DNA of 64,000 nucleotides from assembly GCF_025548555.1 (NCBI RefSeq), contig NZ_JAJLPA010000007.1, positions 1 through 64,000 of the forward strand, given 5' to 3'. The DNA is from Sphingomonas sp. A2-49. GTDB lineage: Bacteria > Pseudomonadota > Alphaproteobacteria > Sphingomonadales > Sphingomonadaceae. Of the stretch, positions 33,545 to 42,726 are shown piece after piece; the first letter of the stretch is position 1, and every line of letters begins with the position of its first letter. The notes under the pieces were generated by a model, which searched no databases, was not told the DNA's origin, and was given only the letters and a program-made list of their open reading frames with translations. The translations under genes and the position numbers were made by a program.

Positions 33545-34476
33545 CGGCCGGGCGGGCCGATCCGCTCGGCCAGCAATTGGCCGGACAGCCACGCGCTTTC
33601 GACCCTCGGCGCCAGCAACCAGTCGCCGGCCGCGCCGATCCCCGCGGCATCGTTCCAGAGCGCGCCGTCGCCCGACGCCCTGACGCGCGCATAGCGCCAG
33701 CGGTGGCCGATCCGCACGACCGGCGTCGGCAGCGGTCGCTTCGCCGCCATGGCCAGCGCCGCGAGCAGCGCATCCACCACGGCGGCCTCGTCGTCCTCCA
33801 GATGGTCGCGCGACCAGTCCGCGTCGGCCTGTATGACCCACGCCTCGATGCCGCCACGATCCGGCTTGGCGCTGTCGCGCGCCGCCCAGCCGATGATTCC
33901 GGTATCGCGCAGGATGTCGTCGGCGATGGCGATCCGTTCGCCGAACGCCGCCATGGCGGTCCAGCAGGGTGCGGACGGACAGCGCTGCGCGATAGTGGCC
34001 ATCGCGGCGTCGTGCGCCATCAGCAACGGCGCCGCCTGCTCGGCCGGAGTGGCGACGATCACCGCATCGAACGCGTCCTCGCACACGGGATCGAGTCGCC
34101 ATGACCCGTCGCCGCCACGAAGCGCGTCGATCCGACGGTCAAATTGCACGTCGAGCTGTGCGGACAGGGCCTTCACCACCGCGCTCATGCCCGGCGTGCC
34201 CGTCCAGGCGTCCGGCCCTGCCGCCGGCCAGGGAGCGACGAACCCGGCCGCGTGCCAGCCGGCGACGACGGCGGCGAAGCGCGGATCGCGCGCCGTGAAA
34301 TATTGTGCGCCATGATCGAATGCGACGGCGCCGGCGGACGAGGCGATGCGACGTGTCGCCATGCGCCCGCCGAGGCCGCGCCCCTTGTCGAACACGCGGA
34401 CCGTGTGCCCGGCCGCGTGCAGGCGGTCGGCGCAGGACAGTCCGGCGATCCCCGCCCCGACGATGCCGATCCTCAT
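33541..34476 (-). CDS. Renalase-like FAD-dependent oxidoreductase
   Basis: A 311-aa FAD enzyme: GIVGAGIAGLSCADRLHAAG at residues 4-23 (FAD-binding), FDKGRGLGGRMATRR, and DHGAQYFTARD, the renalase/NAD(P)-dependent amine-oxidase signature. Renalase-type enzymes oxidise isomeric dihydropyridine forms of NAD(P)H; function in bacteria is less certain. The ATG at 34476 gives the FAD fold at the very N-terminus; AAAGG is 11 nt upstream. It converges on crtI and lies downstream of the fasciclin gene on the minus strand with a 95-bp gap. Confidence 0.8.
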   Translation of the reverse strand: MRIGIVGAGIAGLSCADRLHAAGHTVRVFDKGRGLGGRMATRRIASSAGAVAFDHGAQYFTARDPRFAAVVAGWHAAGFVAPWPAAGPDAWTGTPGMSAVVKALSAQLDVQFDRRIDALRGGDGSWRLDPVCEDAFDAVIVATPAEQAAPLLMAHDAAMATIAQRCPSAPCWTAMAAFGERIAIADDILRDTGIIGWAARDSAKPDRGGIEAWVIQADADWSRDHLEDDEAAVVDALLAALAMAAKRPLPTPVVRIGHRWRYARVRASGDGALWNDAAGIGAAGDWLLAPRVESAWLSGQLLAERIGPPGR

Positions 34477-34571
34477 GGTGACGGGGGCCTTTCTGCAAGC
34501 TCCGGGTCGGACCGCGCATGGCGGCGCCGGCGATCCGGGGCGTCGCCGCCCGGGATCGCCGGCGCCGGGGA

Positions 34572-34997
34572 TCAGCCCTTGGGCAGCAGCACGGTATCGA
34601 TGACGTGGATCACACCGTTCGTGCACGCGATGTCCGCGGTGACGACCGTGGCGCCATCGACCTTGACGCCGTCGGTGCCATCGACATGCACCGTCTCGCC
34701 GCCGGCGGTGGCCGGGTCGAGCTGCTGGCCGGCGACATCGGCTGCCATCACCTTGCCCGGCACGACGTGCAGCAGCAGGATCGCGGTCAGCTTTTCCTTG
34801 TTCTCGGGCTTCACCAGATCCTCGACCGTGCCGGCGGGCAGCGCGGCGAAGGCATCGTCGGACGGCGCGAAGACGGTAAACGGTCCGTCGCTCTTCAGCG
34901 TATCGACTAGGCCCGCTGCGGTGACGGCGGCGACCAGCGTCGTGAACGAGCCTGCGGCGACGGCGGTATCGACGATGTCATGTGTCGTATCGGTCAT
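34572..34997 (-). CDS. Fasciclin (FAS1)-domain protein
   Basis: A 141-aa single FAS1 domain: [16 protein letters not shown] (motif H1), [15 protein letters not shown], and [16 protein letters not shown] (H2 end). No signal peptide is seen in the 13 residues before the domain, which is unusual because most FAS1 proteins are secreted; non-classical export or a cytosolic role is possible. AAGGAACAG precedes the ATG at 34997. The long upstream extension of the frame is antisense to other DNA. FAS1 domains mediate adhesion; that is family knowledge. Confidence 0.85.
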   Translation of the reverse strand: MTDTTHDIVDTAVAAGSFTTLVAAVTAAGLVDTLKSDGPFTVFAPSDDAFAALPAGTVEDLVKPENKEKLTAILLLHVVPGKVMAADVAGQQLDPATAGGETVHVDGTDGVKVDGATVVTADIACTNGVIHVIDTVLLPKG

Positions 34998-35289
34998 GTC
35001 TGTTCCTTGATGTCGACGGCGTTCAGGGCGGAACGGACGTTCCGCGACAGCCTGAAATGAAAGGGTCGCCCCAGGGGGGGGGATCGCGTCCTTCCACACG
35101 GCGCAGGTCGCATCGTCGGACGATGTCCTCAATACGGGCTTTGAACCATCTTGCGCCCGATCCATGGGCGGGGGGCATGGCGCGCCGGTCACGCCCGCCG
35201 AAAATTCCGCCATGGTCTGCAACGGCTTCGACACGCGCGACCATGTCGTCGTACACCGTGCCCAGCCCGTCCCCGATCCAGGAGTCCGC

Positions 35290-36897
35290 GTGACCGATTT
35301 CAACAGGCGCGATGCCCTTTCCCTCGCTGCGCTGGCCGGCGGCGTCACCGCCGTCGCCGGCCCGGCCCCTGCCGCGACGCGCGCCGCCGGGACCAACCCC
35401 CCGGGCTGGCGGCGCGGGTTCGAGGGACAGCGGATCGCCGACCTCGGCGACGGGCGGTTCCTCAACCCGCTGATCGGCGGCGACCGGCCCGATCCCGCCA
35501 TCCTGAAGGACGGGCAGGATTATTACATGACCTTTTCCAGCTTCGACAGCTATCCGGGGCTGACGATCTGGCACAGCCGCGACCTCGTCAACTGGCGGCC
35601 GCGGACGGCGGCGCTCACCCGCAACATCGGATCGGTCTGGGCGGTCAGCCTCGAAAGGCACGGTGGCCGCTATTTCCTGTACATCCCGGTGAAGGCGAGC
35701 CCCCGCAACGACATCTACGTCATCCATGCCGACTCCATCGACGGGCCGTGGTCCGACCCGGTCAGCCTTGGCCTGCACAGCCATATCGATCCCTGCCACG
35801 CGGTCGGCGAGGACGGGTCGCGCTGGCTGTTCCTGTCGGGCGGCGATCGCGTCCGCCTGTCCGACGACGGCCTGTCGACGGTCGGCAAGGTGGAGCATGT
35901 CTACGATCCGTGGCGCTACCCCGACGACTGGGACGTCGAGGGGTTCAGCCCCGAAGGCCCCAAGATCCATCGCCACGGTGGATGGTTCTACATGATGACC
36001 GCGGTCGGCGGCACCGCCGGCCCGCCGACCGGGCATATGGTGATCGTCGCGCGGTCGCGGTCGATCCACGGGCCGTGGGTCAACGATCCCGGCAACCCGA
36101 TCGTCCGCACCGTGTCCACCGACGAGAAATGGTGGTCGCGCGGCCACGCCAGCCTGGTCGAGGCGCCGGACGGCAGCTGGTGGTCGGTCTACCACGGCTA
36201 TGAGAACGGTTTCTGGACGCTGGGGCGACAGGTGCTGCTCGATCCGGTCCGCTGGACCGCGGACGGCTGGTTCCGGATGACCGGCGGCGACCTGTCGAAG
36301 CCGCTGCCCAAGCCGCGCGGCGGGCAGGGCGGGGCGCACGGCCAGCCGCTGTCCGACGATTTCGCTCGTCCGCTGGCGCTCGGCGCGAAGTGGAATTTCT
36401 TCCGCCCCGGCCCCGCCGAACGCGACCGCATCCGCATCGATCGCGGCGCGCTGGTGCTGCGCGCGAGCGGTACCGCGCCGGTCGATTCATCGCCGCTGCT
36501 GCTGATCGCCGGCGACCAGGCCTATGCGTTCCAGTGCGATATCGAGATCGCGCCGGGCGGCACCGCGGGCCTCGTCCTGTTCTACGACGACAAGCTGTAT
36601 TGCGGCCTCGGCTTCGACGAGCAGCGCTTCGTCACGCACCAATATGGCATCGAGCGTGGCCGTCCCGCCAACCCGCACGGCCGGCGGATGACGATCCGCA
36701 TCGCCAACACGCGCCATATCGTCGCGATCCACACCTCGGGCGATGGCGGCCGGACTTGGCAGCGCTTCGACCGCGGCATGGAGGTGTCGGGCTATCACCA
36801 CAATGTCCGTGGCGGCTTCCTGATGCTGCGCCCCGGCCTCTATTCGGCGGGTGCGGGCGCGGCGCGCTTCCGCGACTTCCGGTTCCGCGCGCTGTGA
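35290..36897 (+). CDS. GH43-family glycoside hydrolase, exported
   Basis: A 535-aa exported glycoside hydrolase. The GTG at 35290 follows GGAG by 6 nt and starts a twin-arginine-type leader ([20 protein letters not shown]). The five-bladed GH43 propeller shows the base Asp in [11 protein letters not shown], the pKa-modulating Asp in SHIDPCH and the acid Glu in [12 protein letters not shown]. The C-terminal 180 residues (from about 365) form a concanavalin-like module typical of beta-xylosidase/arabinofuranosidase members. Target is likely a xylose- or arabinose-containing chain. It stands alone: psd follows convergently, and the upstream fasciclin gene is divergent. Confidence 0.88.
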   Translation: MTDFNRRDALSLAALAGGVTAVAGPAPAATRAAGTNPPGWRRGFEGQRIADLGDGRFLNPLIGGDRPDPAILKDGQDYYMTFSSFDSYPGLTIWHSRDLVNWRPRTAALTRNIGSVWAVSLERHGGRYFLYIPVKASPRNDIYVIHADSIDGPWSDPVSLGLHSHIDPCHAVGEDGSRWLFLSGGDRVRLSDDGLSTVGKVEHVYDPWRYPDDWDVEGFSPEGPKIHRHGGWFYMMTAVGGTAGPPTGHMVIVARSRSIHGPWVNDPGNPIVRTVSTDEKWWSRGHASLVEAPDGSWWSVYHGYENGFWTLGRQVLLDPVRWTADGWFRMTGGDLSKPLPKPRGGQGGAHGQPLSDDFARPLALGAKWNFFRPGPAERDRIRIDRGALVLRASGTAPVDSSPLLLIAGDQAYAFQCDIEIAPGGTAGLVLFYDDKLYCGLGFDEQRFVTHQYGIERGRPANPHGRRMTIRIANTRHIVAIHTSGDGGRTWQRFDRGMEVSGYHHNVRGGFLMLRPGLYSAGAGAARFRDFRFRAL

Positions 36898-36943
36898 TCG
36901 CGCGCCTCGCCCTCCTGCCGGCCGCGCCGGCGGCATCGTCGCT

Positions 36944-37795
36944 TTACGCCGCGCGATCGCCCATCCGCTCCCCCAGCCGCACGGTGCGGCCGGGCGCCCA
37001 GTCCGGGTCGAACGCGATTCTATGCGGTTCGAACAGCATGACGACGGTCGATCCGAGCAGGAACCGGCCCATTTCCTCGCCCTTCGCGATGGCGACGTGG
37101 CCATCGGCATAGGTCCATTCGAACGGCGTGCCGGTGCGCCGCGCATTGACCACGCCGTGCCATACGGTCGCCATGCTGCCCACGATGGTGGCGCCGACGA
37201 GCACCATGACGAACACGCCGTGCGTGGCGGATTCGAAGACGCACACCACACGCTCGTTCCGCGCGAACAGGTTCGGCACGCCGCGCGCGGTGACGGGGTT
37301 CACGGAGAACAGCTGGCCCGGCACGTGGATCATGCGGGTCAGCGTGCCGTCGCAGGGCATGTGCAGGCGGTGATAGTCCCTGGGCGACAGGTACAGGTTG
37401 GCGAAGCTGCCGTGGCGGAACCGGGCCGCCAGCGCCGCATCGCCGCCGAGCAGATCGGTCGTGGTGAAGCGATGCCCCTTCGCCTGCACGATGTGATGGT
37501 CGTCGATCGCCCCGAGCTGGCTGATCGCGCCGTCGACCGGGCAGACGAAATCCGCGGTCGCCAGCGGGCGCACGCCGGCCCTGAGCGGACGGGTGAAGAA
37601 ATCGTTGAAGCTTGCATAATGCGCGATGTCGGGATCCGCGGCCTCGCTCATGTCGACGCCATATCGTCCGACGAACCAGCGGATCAGCCGCGTCGTGACG
37701 GCGCCGCCCCGCGCGCGGGCGATCCGGCCGGCGAACGTGGTCAGCCGCTGCTTGGGGAGCAGGTGCTGGAACAGGACCTTCAGGTCATCGGACAT
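36944..37795 (-). CDS. psd: Phosphatidylserine decarboxylase
   Basis: A 283-aa enzyme that makes phosphatidylethanolamine from phosphatidylserine in the membrane. LGST at residues 247-250 is the self-cleavage site that gives the pyruvoyl group on Ser249; Asp88 (CPVDGAIS) and His144 (DYHRLHMP) complete the processing triad. FFTRPLRAGVRP is also conserved. Length and motifs fit the proteobacterial type I enzyme. The start at 37795 has only a weak ribosome site (GAGATATCC). It is an ordinary lipid gene, probably monocistronic; the DUF2809 gene ends 93 bp upstream. Confidence 0.95.
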   Translation of the reverse strand: MSDDLKVLFQHLLPKQRLTTFAGRIARARGGAVTTRLIRWFVGRYGVDMSEAADPDIAHYASFNDFFTRPLRAGVRPLATADFVCPVDGAISQLGAIDDHHIVQAKGHRFTTTDLLGGDAALAARFRHGSFANLYLSPRDYHRLHMPCDGTLTRMIHVPGQLFSVNPVTARGVPNLFARNERVVCVFESATHGVFVMVLVGATIVGSMATVWHGVVNARRTGTPFEWTYADGHVAIAKGEEMGRFLLGSTVVMLFEPHRIAFDPDWAPGRTVRLGERMGDRAA

Positions 37796-37887
37796 CGGAT
37801 ATCTCGCAACGGGCCATACACCCCCTTGCAGGATCAGGCGGCGTCCGGTCGACCCTTAACCGGGCATGCGACGCCGCGCCCGTGTCG

Positions 37888-38283
37888 TTATGCCGGCCGG
37901 ATGCGCGCATCGATGGCGGCGCCCCCCATGATGGCGGCGGCATAGGCGAGGAGGTCCCAGCCGGAAAACACCCTGCCCAGCAACAGCGCGCCGATCTGCG
38001 ACCGGCGCACCGCGTCGAGGACGGGGTCATGATACAGCTGCGCGCATTCGATGCTCCAGGCGATGACGAGTGCGAGCATGGCGCTGCCGCGCGGGGGCCA
38101 TCGCGGACGGATCATCGAGGCGATCGCATAGACCATCAGCGCCCACAGGATCGATCCGCCATGCTTCACGACCGGGCCGGGAAGCCCGATCGGGACCAGG
38201 CGCAGCGCGAGTCCCGCGGTCACGGTGCCCGCCACCATCGCCGCGGACAGCGCGAACGGCCGCGGGCGCACGCCGTCATCCAT
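37888..38283 (-). CDS. DUF2809 membrane protein
   Basis: A 131-aa inner-membrane protein with about four helices. The DUF2809 pattern is visible: LRLVPIGLPGPVVKHGGSIL, WALMVYAIASM, WSIECAQLYHDPVLDAVRRS and LLGRVFSGWDLLAYAAA. Function unknown; family members are small VanZ-like membrane proteins. GAGGGCGGGG stands before the ATG. It begins 22 nt after the Gfo/Idh gene stop, so it may be the last member of that operon. Confidence 0.85.
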   Translation of the reverse strand: MDDGVRPRPFALSAAMVAGTVTAGLALRLVPIGLPGPVVKHGGSILWALMVYAIASMIRPRWPPRGSAMLALVIAWSIECAQLYHDPVLDAVRRSQIGALLLGRVFSGWDLLAYAAAIMGGAAIDARIRPA

Positions 38284-38304
38284 GCGCCCGCCGCCCCGCC
38301 CTCG

Positions 38305-39345
38305 TCACAGCGGAACCTCGCACCGGCTCGCGGCGCTGCGCAATCCGGCGTCGAGCACCTGCATCACCGCCAGCGCCTCGTCCGGCGGCACGGGATTGGC
38401 ACCCGTTCCGCGGATCGCGGCGACGAGGGCGGACCAGAACAGCCGGTAATCGCCCCGTCGGTTGGGCACGCGGATCGCCGCCGCGGCGTCGTCGCCGGGG
38501 GTGAACAGGCCGTCCAGCCGATCCTCGCCCCAGTCGTCCCCACCGGGCGGATGCCCGGCCACCGTCGCCGCCTCCTGCGGGTCGATGCCGTGCTTGATCC
38601 AGCTGCCGCGCGTGCCGTGGACGGCGAACCGCAGCCCGTGGTCCGCGACGAGCTTGCTCGCGTGAAGCGTCACCCGCTTGTCCGGGTAACGCAGCGTCGC
38701 CCGGACGTAATCGGGCGCCGGCGCGCCCTGCCGCAGCGTCGCGATGTCGGCATGGATCGCGAGCGGGTTACCGAACAGCAGCAGCGCCTGGTCGACGAGA
38801 TGCGGGCCGAGGTCGAGCCACACGCCGCCCGGCCGCGCCTCTTTCCACGTCGCGGCGGCGACCGGTCGCCACCGGTCGAAGCGGCTTTCGCAGGTGACGA
38901 CATCGCCCAGCCGCCCGTCGGCGAGCAGCGCCCGGAGCGTGCGGAAGTCGGCGTCCCAGCGGCGGTTGTGGAAGACGGTGAGCAGCCGCCCGCTGCGTTC
39001 GCTCGCCGCTACGAGCGCGCGCGCGTCGTCGAGCGAGGTCGCGAACGGCTTGTCGACGAGGACGTGCTTGCCCGCCGCCATCGCCGCATGGGCATGCGCG
39101 GCATGGAGCGCGTCGGGGCTGGAGACGATCACGAGATCGATGTCCGGATCGGCGAGCAGCGCCTCGACGGTCGGCACCACCCGCATCCCGGGATGGTCGG
39201 CATGGACCTTGGCCGGGTCGCGCGAGACGACGGCGCGCAGCGACAGGCCCGGCGTCGCCGCGACGTAGGGCGCGTGGAACGCCCGCCCGCCGAGACCGTA
39301 GCCGATCAGGCCGACGCCGATCGCAGCGGGCATCGCGGCGGTCAC
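38305..39345 (-). CDS. Gfo/Idh/MocA-family oxidoreductase
   Basis: A 346-aa NAD(P)-dependent oxidoreductase of the Gfo/Idh/MocA family (YdgJ-like). VGLIGYGLGGRAFHAPYVA is the Rossmann motif; VDKPFATSLDDA is the catalytic EKP-type motif with D in place of E; GGVWLDLGPHLVDQALLLFG is the second family motif. No leader is seen, so it is cytosolic. Start: GTG at 39345 or ATG at 39333; neither has a strong ribosome site. It lies after the cupin gene (61-bp gap). It probably oxidises a sugar or polyol in the same route as the GFOR-like enzyme. Confidence 0.88.
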   Translation of the reverse strand: MTAAMPAAIGVGLIGYGLGGRAFHAPYVAATPGLSLRAVVSRDPAKVHADHPGMRVVPTVEALLADPDIDLVIVSSPDALHAAHAHAAMAAGKHVLVDKPFATSLDDARALVAASERSGRLLTVFHNRRWDADFRTLRALLADGRLGDVVTCESRFDRWRPVAAATWKEARPGGVWLDLGPHLVDQALLLFGNPLAIHADIATLRQGAPAPDYVRATLRYPDKRVTLHASKLVADHGLRFAVHGTRGSWIKHGIDPQEAATVAGHPPGGDDWGEDRLDGLFTPGDDAAAAIRVPNRRGDYRLFWSALVAAIRGTGANPVPPDEALAVMQVLDAGLRSAASRCEVPL

Positions 39346-39406
39346 CCGGCCCGCCGCAATCGGTCGCCCGGGACCTGCATCGGCACGGCGATCGTGGCCG
39401 TCACCA

Positions 39407-39892
39407 TCAGTCCCGCCCGCCCGGCAGCTTGGTACCCAGCAGGACGAGGCGGTCGGCGGTGATGCCGAACCAGTGCGGGACGCCCGCGGGGATCAGGACG
39501 ACGTCGCCCGGCGCGAGCGGGCGCGTCGTGCCGCCGACGATGCGGTCGCCCTCGGTCAGGTCGGGGTTGACGACGGCCGGGGCGTCGAGCGTGCCCCCGG
39601 ACACCAGCGTGCCGGCGCCGGCAATGACGACGACATATTCGGCCTGGTCCGGATGGACGGCGGGGCGCCCCGGGGCCTTCCAATATTCGAGCGCCGCGAC
39701 CCGCGCGCCGTCGCGGACCAATGATTGCCAGGCGAAGCCCTGACCGGGCTTCATCGCCTTCGCCATCGCCGCGACGGCCGCGCGCACGTCGGCGGCGGAC
39801 GCGAAGCCGGTGGGGTCGGCCGGCCGGCCCGCCGCCGGCGCCGCCGCCAGTGCCACGATGGCGAGGCCCAGCATCGCGCGAAGGCGGCTCAT
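39407..39892 (-). CDS. Secreted cupin-domain protein
   Basis: A 161-aa exported small barrel protein with signal peptide 1-22 (AAPAAG). The cupin motif 1 region is in HPDQAEYVVVIAGAGTLVSG, although the usual two His before the Glu are reduced to one (HPDQAE), and motif 2 is PGDVVLIPAGVPHWF with the conserved His. The protein may bind a metal or sugar. Its stop and the next start overlap the GFOR-like gene by 4 bp, so it is translated right after it. It could process the lactone or acid released by that enzyme; this is inferred. Confidence 0.82.
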   Translation of the reverse strand: MSRLRAMLGLAIVALAAAPAAGRPADPTGFASAADVRAAVAAMAKAMKPGQGFAWQSLVRDGARVAALEYWKAPGRPAVHPDQAEYVVVIAGAGTLVSGGTLDAPAVVNPDLTEGDRIVGGTTRPLAPGDVVLIPAGVPHWFGITADRLVLLGTKLPGGRD

Positions 39893-40995
39893 GCGCGGCC
39901 GTCGAGGCGGATGGTGCGGCCTTCGCGGGCGGAGCGATAGATCGCCGCGACGATCCGCATGTCACGCAGGCCCTCCTCGCCCGACACGATCGGTTCGCGG
40001 CCGGTGCGCACGCACTCGGCCAGATGGTCGAGCTGCCCGGCGAACTGCGTGCTGCCGGGGCCCGGCGGCGGCGTCACCACGGTTTCGCGGCCGTCGCGGC
40101 CGAGCCACATCCGGTTGCCGTCGTAGCGGGTCGCCGGCTCGAGCTCGATCCGGCCCTTGTCGCCCATCAGCAGGACGTGGTTCTGGTTCGCGCTGTACAT
40201 CGACTGGCAGCCCGCGATCGCGCCCGAGGGGAATTCGAGCGTCCATTCGATCATGTCCTCGACCTCCGCGAAGCGGGGATCGCGGCGGTCGGTGGATTCG
40301 CGCGCGGTGACCGCGACCGGTTCCTCCCCGGTCATGTAGCGCGCGGCCTGCAAGCTGTAGACGCCCATGTCCATCAGCGAGCCACCGCCCGCCAGCGCAC
40401 GCTTGAGCCGCCATTTCGCCGGATCGCGCTGGACGAAGCCATGCTCGGTGCGCACGTAGCGGATCGTCCCGGCGGCGCCCGATCGGGCGAGGCGCATCGC
40501 TTCCAGGTTGAACGGTTCGAAATGGCAGCGATAGCCGATCATCAGCTTGCGCCCGGCCTTCTTGCAGGCGGCGATCATCGCCTCGCACTCGGCGACCGAC
40601 ACCGCCATCGGCTTTTCGCACATCACGTGCTTGCCGGCCCTGGCGGCCCGGATCGTGTAGTCGGCGTGCATCGAATTGGGCAGGCAGACATAGACGATGT
40701 CGACGTCGGGATTGTCGCGGATGCGGTCGAAATCGGCGTAGGAATAGATCGAACGCGCGGGCAGGCCGTGCGCCGCCGCGACCCGCTGCGCCTTGTCGGG
40801 GCTGCCGCTGACGACCGCCGCGAGGCGACTGTGCCGGCAATTGGCGAACTGGGGGATGATGACGTCGAGGCCGTAGGTGCCGAGCCCCACGATCGCATAG
40901 CCCAGCCGCCGGTCGGGCCCGCCCGCCGCGCGCGCGCCCGACCCCAATGTCAGGGCCGCGGCGGAGAGGATCAGATCCCGGCGATCGATGTCCAT
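39889..40995 (-). CDS. GFOR-like Gfo/Idh/MocA oxidoreductase, exported
   Basis: A 368-aa enzyme resembling glucose-fructose oxidoreductase. The leader MDIDRRDLILSAAALTLGSG is twin-arginine-type, as in periplasmic GFOR, which exports with NADP bound. AIVGLGTYGLDVIIPQFANC is the Rossmann motif, MCEKPMAVSVAECEAM has the catalytic EKP, GGSLMDMGVYSLQAARYM the third family motif. GFOR oxidises glucose to gluconolactone while reducing fructose. Its operon partners are a cupin and a second Gfo/Idh enzyme, and a gluconate locus is 1 kb away, so periplasmic aldose oxidation feeding gluconate is a reasonable inference. The start is the ATG at 40995. Confidence 0.85.
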   Translation of the reverse strand: MDIDRRDLILSAAALTLGSGARAAGGPDRRLGYAIVGLGTYGLDVIIPQFANCRHSRLAAVVSGSPDKAQRVAAAHGLPARSIYSYADFDRIRDNPDVDIVYVCLPNSMHADYTIRAARAGKHVMCEKPMAVSVAECEAMIAACKKAGRKLMIGYRCHFEPFNLEAMRLARSGAAGTIRYVRTEHGFVQRDPAKWRLKRALAGGGSLMDMGVYSLQAARYMTGEEPVAVTARESTDRRDPRFAEVEDMIEWTLEFPSGAIAGCQSMYSANQNHVLLMGDKGRIELEPATRYDGNRMWLGRDGRETVVTPPPGPGSTQFAGQLDHLAECVRTGREPIVSGEEGLRDMRIVAAIYRSAREGRTIRLDGRA

Positions 40996-41291
40996 GACGA
41001 CGTCCTTCCCTTGCGAAACGCCATCCGACCGGGGCGATGGTCCTGAAAGCGGGCACGGATCCCCGCGCGGTAGCGGCGTCCCGGCGTGGCGTACAGCGCC
41101 GGGTTCCCGTCCAGCATGGTGTTGGTCCGCGGCGACAGCGTGGGGTCGCGATCGATCACCGTGTCGACCTCGACGACCATGCGGACCAGTTCGACGAACC
41201 TTCCCTGCGCGTCATGCCTGCCGCCCGGGTCGAGCAGCGGGTCGGCGGGGCGGGCGCCGCTGTGCGACGGTGCCGCGGGCGTGACGGTCAT
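40971..41291 (-). pseudogene. Remnant resembling a TBDR C-terminus
   Basis: This frame ends a segment LDGNPALYATPG followed by RRYRAGIRARF, which is the signature of the last barrel strand of TonB-dependent receptors, where the chain normally stops with Phe. Here the frame runs on (QDHRPGRMAF) into the GFOR start, 25 bp past it. No plug domain exists upstream; only about 80 codons carry this character. I read it as the leftover 3' end of a receptor that once stood before the sugar-oxidation operon. A functional 106-aa protein cannot be excluded. Confidence 0.5.
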
Positions 41292-41488
41292 GACGGGTGG
41301 TCCTTTGCCGATGGGGCCCGAGCGGCGTTCCACGAGGGGGGATAGGCGCCGGCGCCGGCGCCTGCGACCGCGACAAAGGTCGTAATGGCAAAAGGCGCGG
41401 GAATCGGCGATGGCGGCGCGACATGCCGCGGCGATGGGGCCGGCGGACGGGGCGGGGACGGACGGTGCAGGCAGATCGACGGGGTCGC

Positions 41489-42004
41489 GTGCCCCGTGCC
41501 ATCGTCGTCATGGGTGTCAGCGGCAGCGGCAAGTCGACGCTCGCCGCCCGTCTCGCAACGCACCTCGGCTGCCCGATGCTGGAAGGCGACGCGTTCCACG
41601 GCGCCGCCAACGTCGCCAAGATGCAGGCGGGGCGGCCGCTCGACGATGCGGATCGCTGGCCCTGGCTCGACCGGCTCGGACACGCGATCGGGGCCGCCGC
41701 GGCGGCGGACGGCATGGCGGTCGCCGCCTGTTCCGCGCTCAAGCGCAGCTACCGCCGGAGGCTGCGGGCCGCATCGTTTTGCCCGCTGGCGTTCGTGCTG
41801 CTCGACACCGGTCGCGACGAGCTCGCCCGGCGCCTCGCCGGCCGCACCGGCCATTACATGCCGGTGAGCCTGCTCGGCAGCCAGATGGCGACGCTCTAAC
41901 GGCCGGGCGCGGACGAATGCGCGCTGGTCCTCGATGCCGCCCGAACGCCCGAGGCGCTGTGTGCCGACGTGCTCGCCTGGATGGCGGCGCCGGCGGGCGC
42001 GTAA
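41489..42004 (+). pseudogene. gntK: Gluconokinase interrupted by an in-frame stop
   Basis: Gluconokinase phosphorylates gluconate to 6-phosphogluconate. The P-loop GVSGSGKST stands near the N-terminus, followed by EGDAFHGAANVAKMQAG and LKRSYRRRLR of the GntK family. The frame hits TAA at 41897-41899 after SLLGSQMATL. Reading straight on in the same frame restores the conserved tail (RPGADECALVLDAARTPEAL) up to a stop at 42002-42004. A Glu codon normally stands at the stop, so one base change (GAA to TAA) explains it. The product would lack about 34 C-terminal residues. The start is taken as the GTG at 41489; GTG at 41465 is an alternative. It converges on the FCD regulator gene. Confidence 0.8.
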
Positions 42005-42015
42005 CCGGTCGTCGG

Positions 42016-42726
42016 TCACGGCATCAACCGCCTGCGCCCCTGCGACAGGTGCCAGTGCATCGCCAGCGCCGCGCCGTCGGCATCCTGCGCACGGATCGCA
42101 TCGACGATGGCGTCGTGTTCGTCCATCATCGCCTTGATCGCTTCCGGCGGGCGCGAGCGCGAGATGTCGACGCCGGCGCGCAGGATGCGCATCACCTCGT
42201 CCTCCAGGTGATCGAACACGGACAGGAAGGCCGCGTTGCCGGTCGCGTCGGCGATCGCGCGATGGAGCAACCAGTCCTCTTCGTGCGCGGCGGCGCTGGA
42301 CAGCAGCGCGGTGCGCAGCGCCTCGAGCGCGCGCTCGATCCCGTCGAGCTGGAGGTGCGAGCGGCGTTGCGCGGCGAGGCGCGCCGCCTGCGCCTCCAGC
42401 ACGAAGCGGACCTCGTACGTGCCGAGCGTCGTCGCGAGCGCGTCCATCGGCATGTGCGTGCCCAGCCGTTCGGACGGGCGTCGCTTGACGTAGGACCCCG
42501 CGCCGCGACGCGCCTGGGTGATGCCGTCGGACGCCAGCCGCGCCAGCGCCTCGCGCACGATCGTGCGCGACATGCCGAAGGTCGCGGCGAGGTGCGCCTC
42601 GGCGGGCAGCCGGTCGCCGACCGCCAGCCCGTCCTTCGTGATGATCTGGACGATCGCGGTATAGGCGCGGTCCGCGAGCCGGATCTCGGGCAGGGGCGGA
42701 TGGCCGCCGGCGGGATCAGACGACAT
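42016..42726 (-). CDS. GntR-family FCD-domain regulator
   Basis: A 236-aa regulator. Residues 15-85 form the winged helix: RLPAEAHLAATFGMSRTIV, REALARLASDGI and GAGSYVKRRP. The C-terminal FCD domain contains FVLEAQAARLAAQRRS and DWLLHRAIADATGN with the metal-site Asp/His, and H residues near the end (MDEHDAIVDAIRA, MHWHLSQG). The gene overlaps the GntP permease stop by 11 bp, so both share a message. It likely senses gluconate or a related sugar acid and acts on the palindrome at 44161-44175. Confidence 0.88.
   Translation of the reverse strand: MSSDPAGGHPPLPEIRLADRAYTAIVQIITKDGLAVGDRLPAEAHLAATFGMSRTIVREALARLASDGITQARRGAGSYVKRRPSERLGTHMPMDALATTLGTYEVRFVLEAQAARLAAQRRSHLQLDGIERALEALRTALLSSAAAHEEDWLLHRAIADATGNAAFLSVFDHLEDEVMRILRAGVDISRSRPPEAIKAMMDEHDAIVDAIRAQDADGAALAMHWHLSQGRRRLMP

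Noticed and set aside
36905..36940. GCCGGC-CGC-GCCGGC repeat between the GH43 and psd stops
   Set aside because: Arms are self-palindromic and only 6 bp, so not counted as a terminator.
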